A stretch of 55,784 nt of DNA, taken from positions 1 to 55,784 of the forward strand of contig JAIRVR010000010.1 of assembly GCA_031253795.1 (NCBI GenBank). Reading direction: 5' to 3'. Origin of the DNA: Burkholderiaceae bacterium (GTDB taxonomy: Bacteria > Pseudomonadota > Gammaproteobacteria > Burkholderiales > Burkholderiaceae_C). Each line of letters begins with the position of its first letter. Within the stretch, counting starts at the first letter, position 1. Below are positions 43,692 through 52,907 of the stretch, one piece after another. Under the pieces are notes generated by a model. It was not told the DNA's origin and did no database searches. It was given only the letters and a program-made list of their open reading frames with translations. The position numbers were made by a program, and so were the translations under genes.

Positions 43692-44627
43692 ATGGAAACC
43701 AAATGGCTTGAAGATTTCGTCAGCCTGGCAGAAACACGCAGTTTCAGCCGCTCTGCACAACTGCGCCATGTGACGCAGCCGGCGTTTTCGCGCCGCATCC
43801 AGGCGCTGGAGGCCTGGGCCGGTACCGACCTGGTGGACCGCAGCTCCTATCCGACCCGACTGACTCCGGCGGGCAAGACCATGTATGACCAGGCGCTGGA
43901 AATGCTGCAGTCGCTGCAAAGCACGCGCACCATGCTGCGCGCCCACGTCAGCGCGGGCAAGGGCATGGTGGGATTTGCCGTGCCCCATACCCTGGCCTTC
44001 ACCTTTTTCCCCAATTGGGTATCCAGCGTGCAGGCCAAGTTCGGTCCCTTCCGAAGCCGCCTGTTCGCGCTCAATGTGCACGATGCCGTGATGCGTCTGG
44101 TCGAAGGCGGCTGCGACCTGCTGATCGCCTACTTCCACCCTTCGCAGCCCTTCCAGCTGGACCCCGCGCGTTATGAGATGGTCAGCCTGGGCCATGAAGT
44201 GCTGGCGCCCTATGCCAAACCCGACGCCGATGGTCTGCCCATGCACCTGCTGCCGGGCCACCAGGGCCAGCCCTTGCCCTACCTGGGCTATGCGCCGGGC
44301 GCCTATCTGGGGCGTGTGACCGAGCTCATCCTCAAGGAATCGGGCGAGGCCGTCCATCTGGAGCGCGTCTACGAAACCGACATGGCCGAAGGCCTCAAGG
44401 CCATGGCGCTGGAAGGTCATGGCGTGGCCTTTCTGCCCTACAGCGCCGTGCGCACCGAACTGGAGGCAGGCAGGCTGGTCAGCGCCGCACCGCCCGGCGA
44501 CCAGGGCTTTCGCATGGACATGGAGGTGCGTGCCTACCGCGAAAAGCCTACCAGCAAGGATGCGCCACAGGGCGTGGCCGGCGCGCTGTGGAACTTCCTG
44601 CTGGAGCAGGGCGAGACCATGGGCTGA
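43692..44627 (+). CDS. LysR-family regulator
   Basis: A 311-residue regulator with N-terminal helix-turn-helix (METKWLEDFVSLAETRSFSRSAQLRHVTQPAFSRRIQALE) and effector domain. The METKWLEDF opening and the relatively divergent effector domain (LFALNVHDAVMRLVEGGCDLLIAYFHP) resemble the HypT-like subgroup. ATG 43692 is preferred; ATG 43683 would add three residues. It is divergent from the TRAP operon and may regulate it. Confidence 0.88.
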   Translation: METKWLEDFVSLAETRSFSRSAQLRHVTQPAFSRRIQALEAWAGTDLVDRSSYPTRLTPAGKTMYDQALEMLQSLQSTRTMLRAHVSAGKGMVGFAVPHTLAFTFFPNWVSSVQAKFGPFRSRLFALNVHDAVMRLVEGGCDLLIAYFHPSQPFQLDPARYEMVSLGHEVLAPYAKPDADGLPMHLLPGHQGQPLPYLGYAPGAYLGRVTELILKESGEAVHLERVYETDMAEGLKAMALEGHGVAFLPYSAVRTELEAGRLVSAAPPGDQGFRMDMEVRAYREKPTSKDAPQGVAGALWNFLLEQGETMG

Positions 44628-44646
44628 AGCTGACAGAGCTTGGTCG

Positions 44647-44700
44647 CATGCCACAAAAAGGGGCGGTACCGTCAGGGTATCCGCCCCTTTTTGTGGCATG
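44647..44700. terminator. Long hairpin with 20-bp perfect arms
   Basis: CATGCCACAAAAAGGGGCGG at 44647-44666 pairs perfectly with 44681-44700, and TACC/GGTA pairs can extend it inward. A and T runs lie inside the stem, so it can act as a terminator in both directions after the LysR gene. Confidence 0.8.
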
Positions 44701-45136
44701 CCCGCGCCTGACCCGACGCCTGCGCCGCCGCTGCGGCGCTGTGACGGGGGCGTACATGGGGCCATCCTGGTGCATGGAGAGCCCGAGTTGGTGATCGGGT
44801 TATGCCTAGGGTAAACACCTATTATGCACGCCATGCATAAGGCCTTCTGGAAACGGCATTGGCTGCCCGGCAGTCCATGGCATTAGAGTGCGCGCACAGC
44901 AAACATGCGGTGCGCAAGCCCGTTGGCAGGTTTGGACAGGCTGCAATGGCGTGTGGTGGCACGGCAGTTGCTTGTAGGAATTCAGCTGATGTGCAGGAAA
45001 GCCCTAGCACGCATCGATGCGGTAGCACCGTCCGTGATTGCACAATATGTGTCACATCGTTGATAGTGCGAGCCAGCCACAAGTGGCTCGACCGTCCCAT
45101 CCAAGACCGTTCTCGTCCTCATCTCAGGAGACCCCT
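44701..45136. promoter_or_regulatory. 436-bp upstream region of the gltI operon
   Basis: No convincing gene. It contains the element AGGGTAAACACCTA at about 44809-44822 followed by ATTATGCACGCCATGCATAA (inverted TTATGCA-like halves), and an AT-rich stretch near 45040-45066 suitable for a promoter of the amino-acid transporter. TCAGGAG before 45137 is the ribosome site of gltI. The 93-codon frame across 44859-45140 shows no family features. Confidence 0.45.
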
Positions 45137-46036
45137 ATGAAGAAGCAATTGTTGGCCATCGCCGTGACTGCCCTGGCAGCAGGCAGCGCGTTCGCCCAGG
45201 CTGGCGATACCCTGGCCAAGATCAAGTCCAGCGGCAGCGTCACGCTGGGCGTGCGTGAGTCCTCCGGCCTGGGCTACACGCTGGGCAACGGCAAGTACGT
45301 GGGCTTCCACACCGAGATGGGCGAGCGCGTGCTGGCCGACATCCAGAAGCAGCTGGGCCTGGCCAAGCTGGACGTCAAGTTCCAGCCCGTGACCTCGCAG
45401 AACCGCATCCCCCTGGTGACCAACGGCACCGTGGACATCGAGTGCGGCTCGACCACGAACAACCTGGCCCGCCAGAAGGAAGTGGCCTTCGCCGTGACCA
45501 CCTACGTGGAAGAAGTGCGCATCGCCGTCAAGGCCAATTCCGGCATCACCGGCATCAAGGACCTCAACGGCAAGACCCTGGTGACCACGACGGGCACCAC
45601 CTCGGTGCAGACCCTGCGCAAGAACAAGCGCGCCGATGGCCTGACCTTCAAGGAAGTCATGGGCAAGGACCATGCCGACAGCTTCCTGATGCTGGAAACC
45701 GGCCGTGCCGACGCCTTCATCATGGACGGCTCCATCCTGGCCGCCAACATCTCCAAGTCCAAGGCTCCTGCAGACTACAAGATCGTCGGCGAAACCCTGT
45801 CGGTCGAACCCATCGCCTGCATGCTGCGCAAGGATGACCCCGCCTTCAAGAAGGCCGTGGACGATTCCATCAAGCGCCAGATCGCCGACGGTTCGCTGGC
45901 CAAGCTCTACGACAAGTGGTTCATGCAGCCGATTCCCCCGGCCAACGTGAAGGTCGGCCTGCCGCTGTCCGAAGCCACCAAGGACGCATGGGCCAACCCG
46001 AACGACAAGCCCATGGAGTCGTACGAAGTCAAGTAA
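45137..46036 (+). CDS. gltI: Glutamate/aspartate-binding protein (GltI)
   Basis: A 299-residue periplasmic receptor with a signal peptide cut after AFAQ (about residue 21). The sequence VTLGVRESSGLGYTLGNGKYVGFHTEM and VTNGTVDIECGSTTNNLARQKEVAFA is typical of GltI, whose Arg and Thr residues in these segments bind the amino acid carboxylates. It feeds the GltJK permease and GltL ATPase encoded downstream. Confidence 0.94.
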   Translation: MKKQLLAIAVTALAAGSAFAQAGDTLAKIKSSGSVTLGVRESSGLGYTLGNGKYVGFHTEMGERVLADIQKQLGLAKLDVKFQPVTSQNRIPLVTNGTVDIECGSTTNNLARQKEVAFAVTTYVEEVRIAVKANSGITGIKDLNGKTLVTTTGTTSVQTLRKNKRADGLTFKEVMGKDHADSFLMLETGRADAFIMDGSILAANISKSKAPADYKIVGETLSVEPIACMLRKDDPAFKKAVDDSIKRQIADGSLAKLYDKWFMQPIPPANVKVGLPLSEATKDAWANPNDKPMESYEVK

Positions 46037-46051
46037 GCACCAGCTGAATGC

Positions 46052-46088
46052 CGCCCCTTCTGCCATGCGGTTGGAAGGGGCGTTTTTT
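46052..46088 (+). terminator. Attenuator-like terminator between gltI and gltJ
   Basis: CGCCCCTTC and GAAGGGGCG form a 9-bp stem followed by TTTTTT. It lies inside the operon, so partial read-through would make much more binding protein than permease, as is common for such systems. Confidence 0.85.
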
Positions 46089-46152
46089 GTTGCGTGACCG
46101 TTTTTCAGCGGCTGCGCAATGTCAGGATTTTGAACAATAAAGGGGTGCTCCT

Positions 46153-46905
46153 ATGAGTTGGGATTGGCAGGTGTTCTGCCAGGACACCATTTCCCAAGAG
46201 GTTGGTCAGAGCTGCTTCGGCAAGAACGGCGACATCACCTACCTCGACTGGATGCTGTCGGCCTGGGGCTGGACCATTTCCGTGTCGCTTCTGTCCCTGC
46301 TGATCGCCTTGATCGTGGGATCGCTGATCGGCACGCTTCGCACGCTGCCCGACCGTCCCTGGATCGTGCGACTGGGCAATGCCTGGGTCGAGCTGTTCCG
46401 CAATATTCCGCTGCTGGTCCACATCTTCATGTGGTACCACGTGGTGCCGGCCATCTTCCCGGCCCTGAAGTCCCTGCCGGGCTTCGTGCTGGTGGTGCTG
46501 GCCCTGGGCTTTTTCACCTCGGCGCGTATCGCCGAGCAGGTGCGCTCGGGCATACAGGCCCTGCCGCGCGGTCAGCGCTACGCGGGCATGGCGCTGGGCT
46601 TCACCACCTTCCAGTACTACCGCTATGTGCTGCTGCCCATGGCCTTTCGCATCATCATTCCGCCGCTGACCAGCGAAACCATGAACGTGTTCAAGAACTC
46701 GTCCGTGGCCTTTGCCGTGTCCGTGGCCGAGCTGACCATGTTCGCCATGCAGGCACAGGAAGAGACCTCGCGCGGCATCGAGATCTACCTGGCCGTCACC
46801 GGCCTGTACGTGGTCTCCGCCTTTGCCATCAACCGCATCATGGCCTTCATCGAGAAGCGCTCGCGCGTCCCGGGCCTGATCGCCGCCGGCGGGGGAGGAC
46901 ACTGA
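46153..46905 (+). CDS. gltJ: Glutamate/aspartate ABC permease GltJ
   Basis: A 250-residue inner-membrane permease with about five hydrophobic segments. The conserved EAA loop reads RIAEQVRSGIQALPRGQRYAGMALG and contacts GltL. GltJ-specific residues near the start (DWQVFCQDTISQEVGQSCFG ... YLDWMLSAWGWTISVSL) are retained. AAAGGGG precedes the ATG. It pairs with GltK, which begins one base after its stop. Confidence 0.93.
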   Translation: MSWDWQVFCQDTISQEVGQSCFGKNGDITYLDWMLSAWGWTISVSLLSLLIALIVGSLIGTLRTLPDRPWIVRLGNAWVELFRNIPLLVHIFMWYHVVPAIFPALKSLPGFVLVVLALGFFTSARIAEQVRSGIQALPRGQRYAGMALGFTTFQYYRYVLLPMAFRIIIPPLTSETMNVFKNSSVAFAVSVAELTMFAMQAQEETSRGIEIYLAVTGLYVVSAFAINRIMAFIEKRSRVPGLIAAGGGGH

Positions 46906-46906
46906 C

Positions 46907-47578
46907 ATGAACCTGCAAATCGACTGGTCGTTTTTCACCTGGGACCTGTTCAGCAACTTCGTGCTGAAGGGGCTGTACTTCAGCATCACCCTGACCATCA
47001 TCGCCACCATTGGCGGCGTGTTCTTCGGCACGCTGCTGGCCCTGATGCGCCTGTCCGGCAAGAAGTGGCTGGATCTGCCCGCCACCATCTACGTCAACGG
47101 CATGCGCTCCATTCCGCTGGTGATGGTGATCCTGTGGTTCTTCCTGCTGATGCCCATGCTCATCGGACGCCCCATCGGCGCCGAGGCCTCGGCCATCATC
47201 ACCTTCATCGCCTTCGAGGCGGCCTACTTCAGCGAGATCATGCGCGCGGGCATACAGTCCATCCCCCGCGGCCAGGTCTTTGCGGGCCAGGCCATGGGCA
47301 TGACCTATGGACAGAACATGCGCCTGGTGGTCCTGCCCCAGGCCTTCCGCAACATGCTGCCCGTGCTGCTGACGCAGACCATCATCCTGTTCCAGGACAC
47401 CTCGCTGGTCTATGCCATCGGTGCCTACGACATGCTCAAGGGCTTCGAAGTGGCGGGCAAGAACTACGGCCGCCCCATCGAGTCCTATCTCGCGGCGGGT
47501 GTGACCTATTTCGTGCTGTGCTACTCGCTCTCGTGGGCAGTCAAGCGCCTGCACAAGAAGATCGCCATCATTCGATGA
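46907..47578 (+). CDS. gltK: Glutamate/aspartate ABC permease GltK
   Basis: A 223-residue permease, the second channel subunit. Its EAA loop is YFSEIMRAGIQSIPRGQVFAGQAMG. NGMRSIPLVMVILWFF is the shared His/Glu-family motif before it. It lies between gltJ and gltL with hardly any spacing. Confidence 0.93.
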   Translation: MNLQIDWSFFTWDLFSNFVLKGLYFSITLTIIATIGGVFFGTLLALMRLSGKKWLDLPATIYVNGMRSIPLVMVILWFFLLMPMLIGRPIGAEASAIITFIAFEAAYFSEIMRAGIQSIPRGQVFAGQAMGMTYGQNMRLVVLPQAFRNMLPVLLTQTIILFQDTSLVYAIGAYDMLKGFEVAGKNYGRPIESYLAAGVTYFVLCYSLSWAVKRLHKKIAIIR

Positions 47579-47603
47579 GCCTGCACCCCATTGAGGAATT
47601 GCA

Positions 47604-48341
47604 ATGATTGAACTCAAGAACGTTTCCAAGTGGTACGGCAGCTTCCAGGTGCTGACCGACTGCTCCACCAACATCCAGAAGGGTGAAGTGGTGGTGGTTT
47701 GCGGGCCCTCGGGCTCGGGCAAGTCCACGCTGATCAAGACCATCAATGCGCTGGAGCCCTTCCAGAAGGGCGAGATCTTCGTGGACGGCGTGGCCGTGCA
47801 CGATCCCAAGACCAACCTGCCCAAGCTGCGCAGCCGCGTGGGCATGGTGTTCCAGCATTTCGAGCTCTTCCCCCACCTGTCGGTGACCGAGAACCTGACC
47901 ATTGCCCAGGTCAAGGTCCTGGGCCGCAGCGCGGAGGATGCCAAGAAGCGCGGCCTCAAGATGCTGGACCGCGTGGGCCTGACGGCCCACAAGGACAAGT
48001 TCCCGGGCCAGCTGTCGGGCGGCCAGCAGCAGCGCGTCGCCATTGCGCGCGCCCTGTCCATGGATCCCATCGTCATGCTGTTCGACGAGCCCACGTCGGC
48101 CCTGGACCCCGAAATGGTGGGCGAAGTGCTGGACGTGATGATCGGCCTGGCCAACGAAGGCATGACCATGATGTGCGTGACCCACGAAATGGGCTTTGCG
48201 CGCAAGGTGGCCAGCCGCGTGATCTTCATGGACGTGGGTGGCAAGATCCTCGAGGACTGCTCCAAGGATGAATTCTTCGGCAACCCCGAGGCACGCCAGC
48301 CCCGGACCAAGGAATTCCTCAACAAGATCCTGCAGCACTGA
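47604..48341 (+). CDS. gltL: Glutamate/aspartate ABC transporter ATPase GltL
   Basis: A 245-residue ATPase with Walker [11 protein letters not shown]-loop in [13 protein letters not shown], signature LSGGQQQR, Walker [13 protein letters not shown] and H-loop in THEMG. It powers amino-acid uptake by GltIJK. A terminator follows immediately. Confidence 0.95.
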   Translation: MIELKNVSKWYGSFQVLTDCSTNIQKGEVVVVCGPSGSGKSTLIKTINALEPFQKGEIFVDGVAVHDPKTNLPKLRSRVGMVFQHFELFPHLSVTENLTIAQVKVLGRSAEDAKKRGLKMLDRVGLTAHKDKFPGQLSGGQQQRVAIARALSMDPIVMLFDEPTSALDPEMVGEVLDVMIGLANEGMTMMCVTHEMGFARKVASRVIFMDVGGKILEDCSKDEFFGNPEARQPRTKEFLNKILQH

Positions 48342-48372
48342 TGCGGCCGCCGTCAGGCGGTCTCACCTTGGC

Positions 48373-48396
48373 AAAGGGCGCTTCGGCGCCCTTTTT
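48373..48396 (+). terminator. Intrinsic terminator after gltL
   Basis: AAGGGCGC and GCGCCCTT pair around TTCG, continuing into TTTTT. Confidence 0.88.
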
Positions 48397-48440
48397 CTTG
48401 GGCGCGTGCGGACATGGCCTGCGGGCCGCAGTCGTCGGCG

Positions 48441-48460
48441 GATGAGAACCGTTCTCGATA
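48441..48460. promoter_or_regulatory. Fur-box-like palindrome
   Basis: GAGAAC-C-GTTCTC (48444-48456) is a perfect dyad inside GATGAGAACCGTTCTCGATA, the GC-adapted Fur-box shape. It lies 100 bp before a FecI-type sigma gene, so iron repression of this set is likely. Confidence 0.7.
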
Positions 48461-48559
48461 CAATCGCCGGCTCGACCATCCATTCCGTGTCCAAGATTCC
48501 CTCTCCTTCCCCTTGTCTGCCATGCCGGCCATGGCCGCGCCGTGCCGCGAAAGGCCCGC

Positions 48560-49168
48560 ATGGCCGGGGATGACACGCCGGGTCCGGCAGGCCATTTCGC
48601 CAGTCTGTATGCGCGCTGGCGCCAGCCGCTGCGGCGCATGCTGGCCAAGTATTTCAAAACGCCGGCCGACATCGAGGATGCCTCCCAGGAGGTTCTCGTG
48701 CGCATGATGGCGGCAGACAAGCGGCTGCCGGCCGACGAAGAGCGGCCCTACCTGTACCAGGTCGTGCGCAGCGTGGCGGCGTTCGAGCAGCGCAAGGCGC
48801 CGCGGCACGCCGGTGTGCGCGTGGTGTCCGTGGAGGACTGCCGCAATGAAGTGGAGGCAGTGCCGGCCCGCAACGCCGAAGACGGTGCGATGGAGGCCGA
48901 GCGGCGCCAGCGGCTGACACGGTTGCGCGACGCCTTGGGCGAGCTGCCCGCGCGCCAGCGCGAGGCCTTCGTGCTGCACCGCGTGCAGGAATTGACGCTG
49001 GAGCAGACCGCCGAGCGCATGGGCATTACCGAGCGCATGGTGTCGCGGCATCTGGCGCGCGCGCTGTCCTATTGCGAGATGCGCGTACGCTATGCCAGCG
49101 CCGAACAGATGCGTGTCTTGATGGACGCGGGCGGCGGCGACGCCGATGCGGCGGAGAGCACACGATGA
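48560..49168 (+). CDS. FecI-type ECF sigma factor
   Basis: A 202-residue sigma-70 family factor with region 2 (FASLYARWRQPLRRMLAKYFKTPADIEDASQEVLVRM) and region 4 (RLRDALGELPARQREAFVLHRV, LTLEQTAERMGITERMVSRHLARAL). Its companions are a FecR-type protein and a TonB receptor with signalling domain, the hallmark of iron-siderophore cell-surface signalling. ATG 48560 is chosen; GTG 48542 would add six residues. Its stop overlaps the next start (ATGA). Confidence 0.92.
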   Translation: MAGDDTPGPAGHFASLYARWRQPLRRMLAKYFKTPADIEDASQEVLVRMMAADKRLPADEERPYLYQVVRSVAAFEQRKAPRHAGVRVVSVEDCRNEVEAVPARNAEDGAMEAERRQRLTRLRDALGELPARQREAFVLHRVQELTLEQTAERMGITERMVSRHLARALSYCEMRVRYASAEQMRVLMDAGGGDADAAESTR

Positions 49169-50217
49169 ACCAACGACTGCCCGAAGGCGTATCCGCACAG
49201 GAAATGGCCGGACTGCACGATGCAGCGGCCGACTGGTTCGTGCGCCGCCAGCAGGCGGACTGGACCGGAGCCGACGAACGCGCCCTGGATGCCTGGCTGG
49301 CCGCGAACGCCTTGCATCGCGACATCTTCGAGGGCATGGCGCGCCCCTGGAATGCGGCGCCGCAGCTGCGGCAGCTGTTTCCGGAGGAGTTCGGCGGAGC
49401 TGGCGCGGAGTTGACCGGTACCGGCCGCCCCGCGCCACGCCAGGCCGTGCGGGCGGGCCGGGTCCGATGGTGGGCAAGGCCTGCCATGGCCCTTTGCACG
49501 CTGGCCGCCGTGGCCTCGCTGGCGGCCGGCGGCTGGTACCACTGGGACCGGACGCCCGGCTATACGCTGCAGGCCCGCACGACGCCTGGCGAAACACGCG
49601 ATCTCCTGCTGCCCGACGGTTCCCGCATTGCGCTGAACCGGTCCAGCCAGCTGCAGGTGCGCTACTACCCGCGTCGCCGCGAAGTGGTGCTGGACCATGG
49701 CGAGGCCTTCTTCCAGGTCGCGCCCGGCGCTGACCGGCCGTTCACCGTGGACACGGGCACCAGCCAGGTCAAGGTGGTCGGAACGGCCTTCAATATGCGT
49801 GCGGGGCCTGTTCTGGTGGTGAAGGTGCTGGAAGGCAAGGTGCAGTTGCGGCCCGGCCGGGACGACGCGGGCGCCGAGGTGATGCTGCTGGGCGCTGGCT
49901 CGGGTGTGGCCCTCGATACGGCCACGGGCCAACGCAGGGTGCTGGCGGCCGAGCCCGACACGGTGGGCGACTGGCGCACAGGCCAGCTGCGCTTCAGCGG
50001 CACACCGCTGGCCGAGGTGGCACAGGAGTTGTCGCGCTACCTCGCCGAGCCGGTGGTCCTGGAAGACCCGGCGCTGGGCCGGTTGCTTGTTTCAGGCCTG
50101 CTCGCCACGGCGTCGCCCGAACGCTTTGTGCGTGCGCTGCCAGGCCTGATTCCGGTGCGTGTCCAGCACAGCAAGTCGGGCTGGCTGATAAAGCGCGGCA
50201 CAGGTCAAGCCAACTGA
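49165..50217 (+). CDS. FecR-type anti-sigma/sigma regulator
   Basis: A 350-residue inner-membrane regulator. Residues about 15-65 form the cytoplasmic DUF4880 sigma-binding part (ADWFVRRQQADWTGADERALDAWLA), residues about 105-122 a transmembrane helix, and the rest the periplasmic FecR domain (RDLLLPDGSRIALNRSSQLQVRYY, VVLDHGEAFFQVA, VVGTAFNMR) that meets the receptor's signalling domain. It controls the sigma factor encoded just upstream. Confidence 0.92.
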   Translation: MNQRLPEGVSAQEMAGLHDAAADWFVRRQQADWTGADERALDAWLAANALHRDIFEGMARPWNAAPQLRQLFPEEFGGAGAELTGTGRPAPRQAVRAGRVRWWARPAMALCTLAAVASLAAGGWYHWDRTPGYTLQARTTPGETRDLLLPDGSRIALNRSSQLQVRYYPRRREVVLDHGEAFFQVAPGADRPFTVDTGTSQVKVVGTAFNMRAGPVLVVKVLEGKVQLRPGRDDAGAEVMLLGAGSGVALDTATGQRRVLAAEPDTVGDWRTGQLRFSGTPLAEVAQELSRYLAEPVVLEDPALGRLLVSGLLATASPERFVRALPGLIPVRVQHSKSGWLIKRGTGQAN

Positions 50218-50492
50218 ATACATTTTGTTTCAATTGAGTGAAGCCCCCGGGGTTCAGGGTTACGCGCGGGACAGGCTTCTTGATGGGCAGGGGCGCGCCA
50301 TCCTGCACGCCCGCTCGGCTGCCAGCCACGCAGACCTGAAGGCAACGCCTTCGTCGACCCAGCCAACGGCCGCAACACCTGACGCGCATGCTCGGGTGGG
50401 CTGGCTCTGCATGTCCGGTGCGTGTTCCCGATCGCCCGCATCGCCATGCTCCGGCCTGCCTGTGCATGCCAACGCACGCCAACGGAGTGGCA

Positions 50493-52907
50493 ATGACAAG
50501 GCAAGACATGAACGATACAAACGGGAGGACGGGCGCATGGCATGGCACGGAACCCCAAGCGCGCGCCCGCCTGATGGCGCTGCTGGTGGCAGGGGCGATG
50601 GCTGGTCTGGCGGCCGCTGCGCCGTCGGCCCGGGCGCAGCAGCCTGCGTCGCAGGCGCAGCGCCTGGTTTTCGACCAGCCTGCACAGCCCCTGCTCAATG
50701 CGCTGCGCGCCTTCGGCCGGCAGACCCAGTACCAGGTGCTTTATGACGAAGCCCTGCTGGCCGGCCACCTGGCGCCCGCGCTCAAGGGAAGTTTCACGCC
50801 GCGCGAGGCCATGGATCGGCTGCTGGCCGGCACGGGCCTGGTGGCCCACAGCACGGAGCAGGGCAGCTTCACGCTGCGCAAGGCGCCGGTTCCCCAGGCC
50901 GGCGCGGCCATTCTGGGCACGGTGACCGTCACCTCGGAGCGCGACAGCGCCGCCGAGCGTTACGCGGCAACCGACCGCAGTGCCAGCACCAAGCTGGGCA
51001 CCGCGCTGATCGAGACGCCGCGCGCCATCTCCATCGTCTCCCGGGAGCAGTTGCAGAACCAGGCGCCCAAAAGCATTGAACAGGCCCTGTCGTACACGGC
51101 CGGCGTCTCCACCGAGGTCACGGGTGCCGACCTGCGCATGACAGGCGCCATCATCCGCGGCTTCAGCGATGGCAGTTCCTACTACAAGGATGGGCTGCGG
51201 CAGTTTTCGGCCGGAACCTATGGCTCGTGGAATGACGAGATCGACGAGCTGGACAGCATCGAGGTCATCAAGGGGCCGGCCTCCGTGCTGTTCGGCCAGG
51301 GGCGGCCTGGCGGCGTGATCAACGTGGTGTCCAAGAAGCCCGAGGCGGACCATGTCAACAGCGTGGGCCTGTCCTATGGCCGCTACCACCGTGCCCAGAC
51401 CACGGCCGACCTGGGTGGCAGACTCGATGCCTCGGGCGATGTGCTGTACCGGCTCAATCTCAAGGCGCGCGACAGCGACGGCCGCACCGTGGGCTCGCGC
51501 GACGACCGCCTGTCCATCGCGCCTTCGCTGCGCTGGAACCTCTCGGGCCGCACGCAGCTGACCGTGCTGGGCAGCTATTCGCGCGAGCGGGGCACGCCCA
51601 AGTCCTGGTGGCCCAGCCTGTTTGCCTATCCGCAGATCAAGGACCTGCCCTCCCGCCTGACGGCGGGCGATCCGGCCTTCGACCGCTTCGATCGCGATAC
51701 GCGTTCGCTGGGCTACGAGTTCTCCCACCAGACCGACCACGGCTGGCTGCTCACGCAGAACCTGCGCTACTCCACCATCGACATCGACTACCGCCACATC
51801 TATGCCATGGACGTGCTGGCCGATGGCCACAGCGTCTCGCGCGCCAACCTGGCCCAGATCACCAAGGGCCGCACCCTGGCACTCGATACCCGTGTGCAGA
51901 AGGACCTGCGCTGGGGCGGGGTGCAGCACCGGCTGGCGGTGGGCATGGACCATGTCCGGTACAAGGAGCGCGGCGGACTGGGCTTCGGCTGGGACGTGCC
52001 CGACCTCGATACGCGCAACCCTGCCTACGGCCAGTCCATCGCCCTGCCCGAGATGGAGGACAGCCACAGTACCCTGCGCCAGACCGGCGTCTATGCGCTC
52101 AACCAGCTGCAATGGGGCCGTTGGAACGCCAACCTCAGCCTGCGCCACGACCAGGCCATCACCACGCAGAACAGCAGTACCCAGCCGCGCATGAGCGATA
52201 GCGCGACCACGGGCAGCGCCGGCCTGCTGTATCTGTTCGACAGCGGATGGGCACCCTATGCGAGCTACGCCACCTCGTTCGACCTGGTCACGGGCCTGCA
52301 GTACGACGGCAGCGCCTTCCAGCCGCGCCGCGGCAAGCAGTACGAGGCCGGCATCAAGTACCAGCCGCCGGGATCATCCACGCTGATCACCGCCTCGGTC
52401 TTCGACCTGGTCCAGACCAATGTCACCACGCTGGATCCCGAGCATCCGCGCTTCAGCATCCAGACCGGCGAGGTGCGTTCCACGGGCCTGGAACTCGAAG
52501 GCCGCTTCGCGCTGACCCGCGAACTCAGTGCCCTGGCCAGCTACACCTACCTGGATCCGCGTACCACCAGGAGCAACCGTCCCGCCGAAATCGGTCGCCA
52601 GACCATCCAGACCACGCGCCACATGGCCAGCCTCTGGCTGGACTACCGCCCGCGCGCGCTGCCCGGCCTGATGGTGGCCGGCGGCCTGCGCTACAAGGGC
52701 CGTTCGCCATACAACGTGGCCGCGGACGGCACGCTGAACATCAACGACTCCGCCACGCTGGCCGACTTGGCCCTGGCCTACGAGACGCCGCGCTACCGCA
52801 TTGCGCTCAACGTCAACAACCTGTTCAACCGCAAGTATTTCGCCGGCATCTTCCGTGGCGTGGACCGCGAAGCCACGCTGAGCTTCAAGTACTACTGGTC
52901 TATGTAG
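50493..52907 (+). CDS. TonB-dependent siderophore receptor with STN domain
   Basis: An 804-residue outer-membrane receptor. The signal peptide ends after ARA (about residue 48). Residues about 57-130 are an STN signalling domain (LVFDQPAQPLLNALRAFGRQTQYQVLYD), then plug (IETPRAISIVSREQLQNQ; VTGADLRMTGAIIRGFSDG; IEVIKGPASVLFGQGRPGGVINVVSKKP) and a 22-strand barrel ending FKYYWSM. Such receptors bind ferric siderophores and signal through FecR to the sigma factor. CGGAGTGG precedes ATG 50493. Which siderophore is unknown; no synthesis genes are in the window. It overlaps the opposing RpiR gene by eight bases. Confidence 0.94.
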   Translation: MTRQDMNDTNGRTGAWHGTEPQARARLMALLVAGAMAGLAAAAPSARAQQPASQAQRLVFDQPAQPLLNALRAFGRQTQYQVLYDEALLAGHLAPALKGSFTPREAMDRLLAGTGLVAHSTEQGSFTLRKAPVPQAGAAILGTVTVTSERDSAAERYAATDRSASTKLGTALIETPRAISIVSREQLQNQAPKSIEQALSYTAGVSTEVTGADLRMTGAIIRGFSDGSSYYKDGLRQFSAGTYGSWNDEIDELDSIEVIKGPASVLFGQGRPGGVINVVSKKPEADHVNSVGLSYGRYHRAQTTADLGGRLDASGDVLYRLNLKARDSDGRTVGSRDDRLSIAPSLRWNLSGRTQLTVLGSYSRERGTPKSWWPSLFAYPQIKDLPSRLTAGDPAFDRFDRDTRSLGYEFSHQTDHGWLLTQNLRYSTIDIDYRHIYAMDVLADGHSVSRANLAQITKGRTLALDTRVQKDLRWGGVQHRLAVGMDHVRYKERGGLGFGWDVPDLDTRNPAYGQSIALPEMEDSHSTLRQTGVYALNQLQWGRWNANLSLRHDQAITTQNSSTQPRMSDSATTGSAGLLYLFDSGWAPYASYATSFDLVTGLQYDGSAFQPRRGKQYEAGIKYQPPGSSTLITASVFDLVQTNVTTLDPEHPRFSIQTGEVRSTGLELEGRFALTRELSALASYTYLDPRTTRSNRPAEIGRQTIQTTRHMASLWLDYRPRALPGLMVAGGLRYKGRSPYNVAADGTLNINDSATLADLALAYETPRYRIALNVNNLFNRKYFAGIFRGVDREATLSFKYYWSM

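Noticed and set aside
44859..45140. 93-codon frame before gltI
   Set aside because: No ribosome site, no family features, and it runs over the gltI ribosome site and start.
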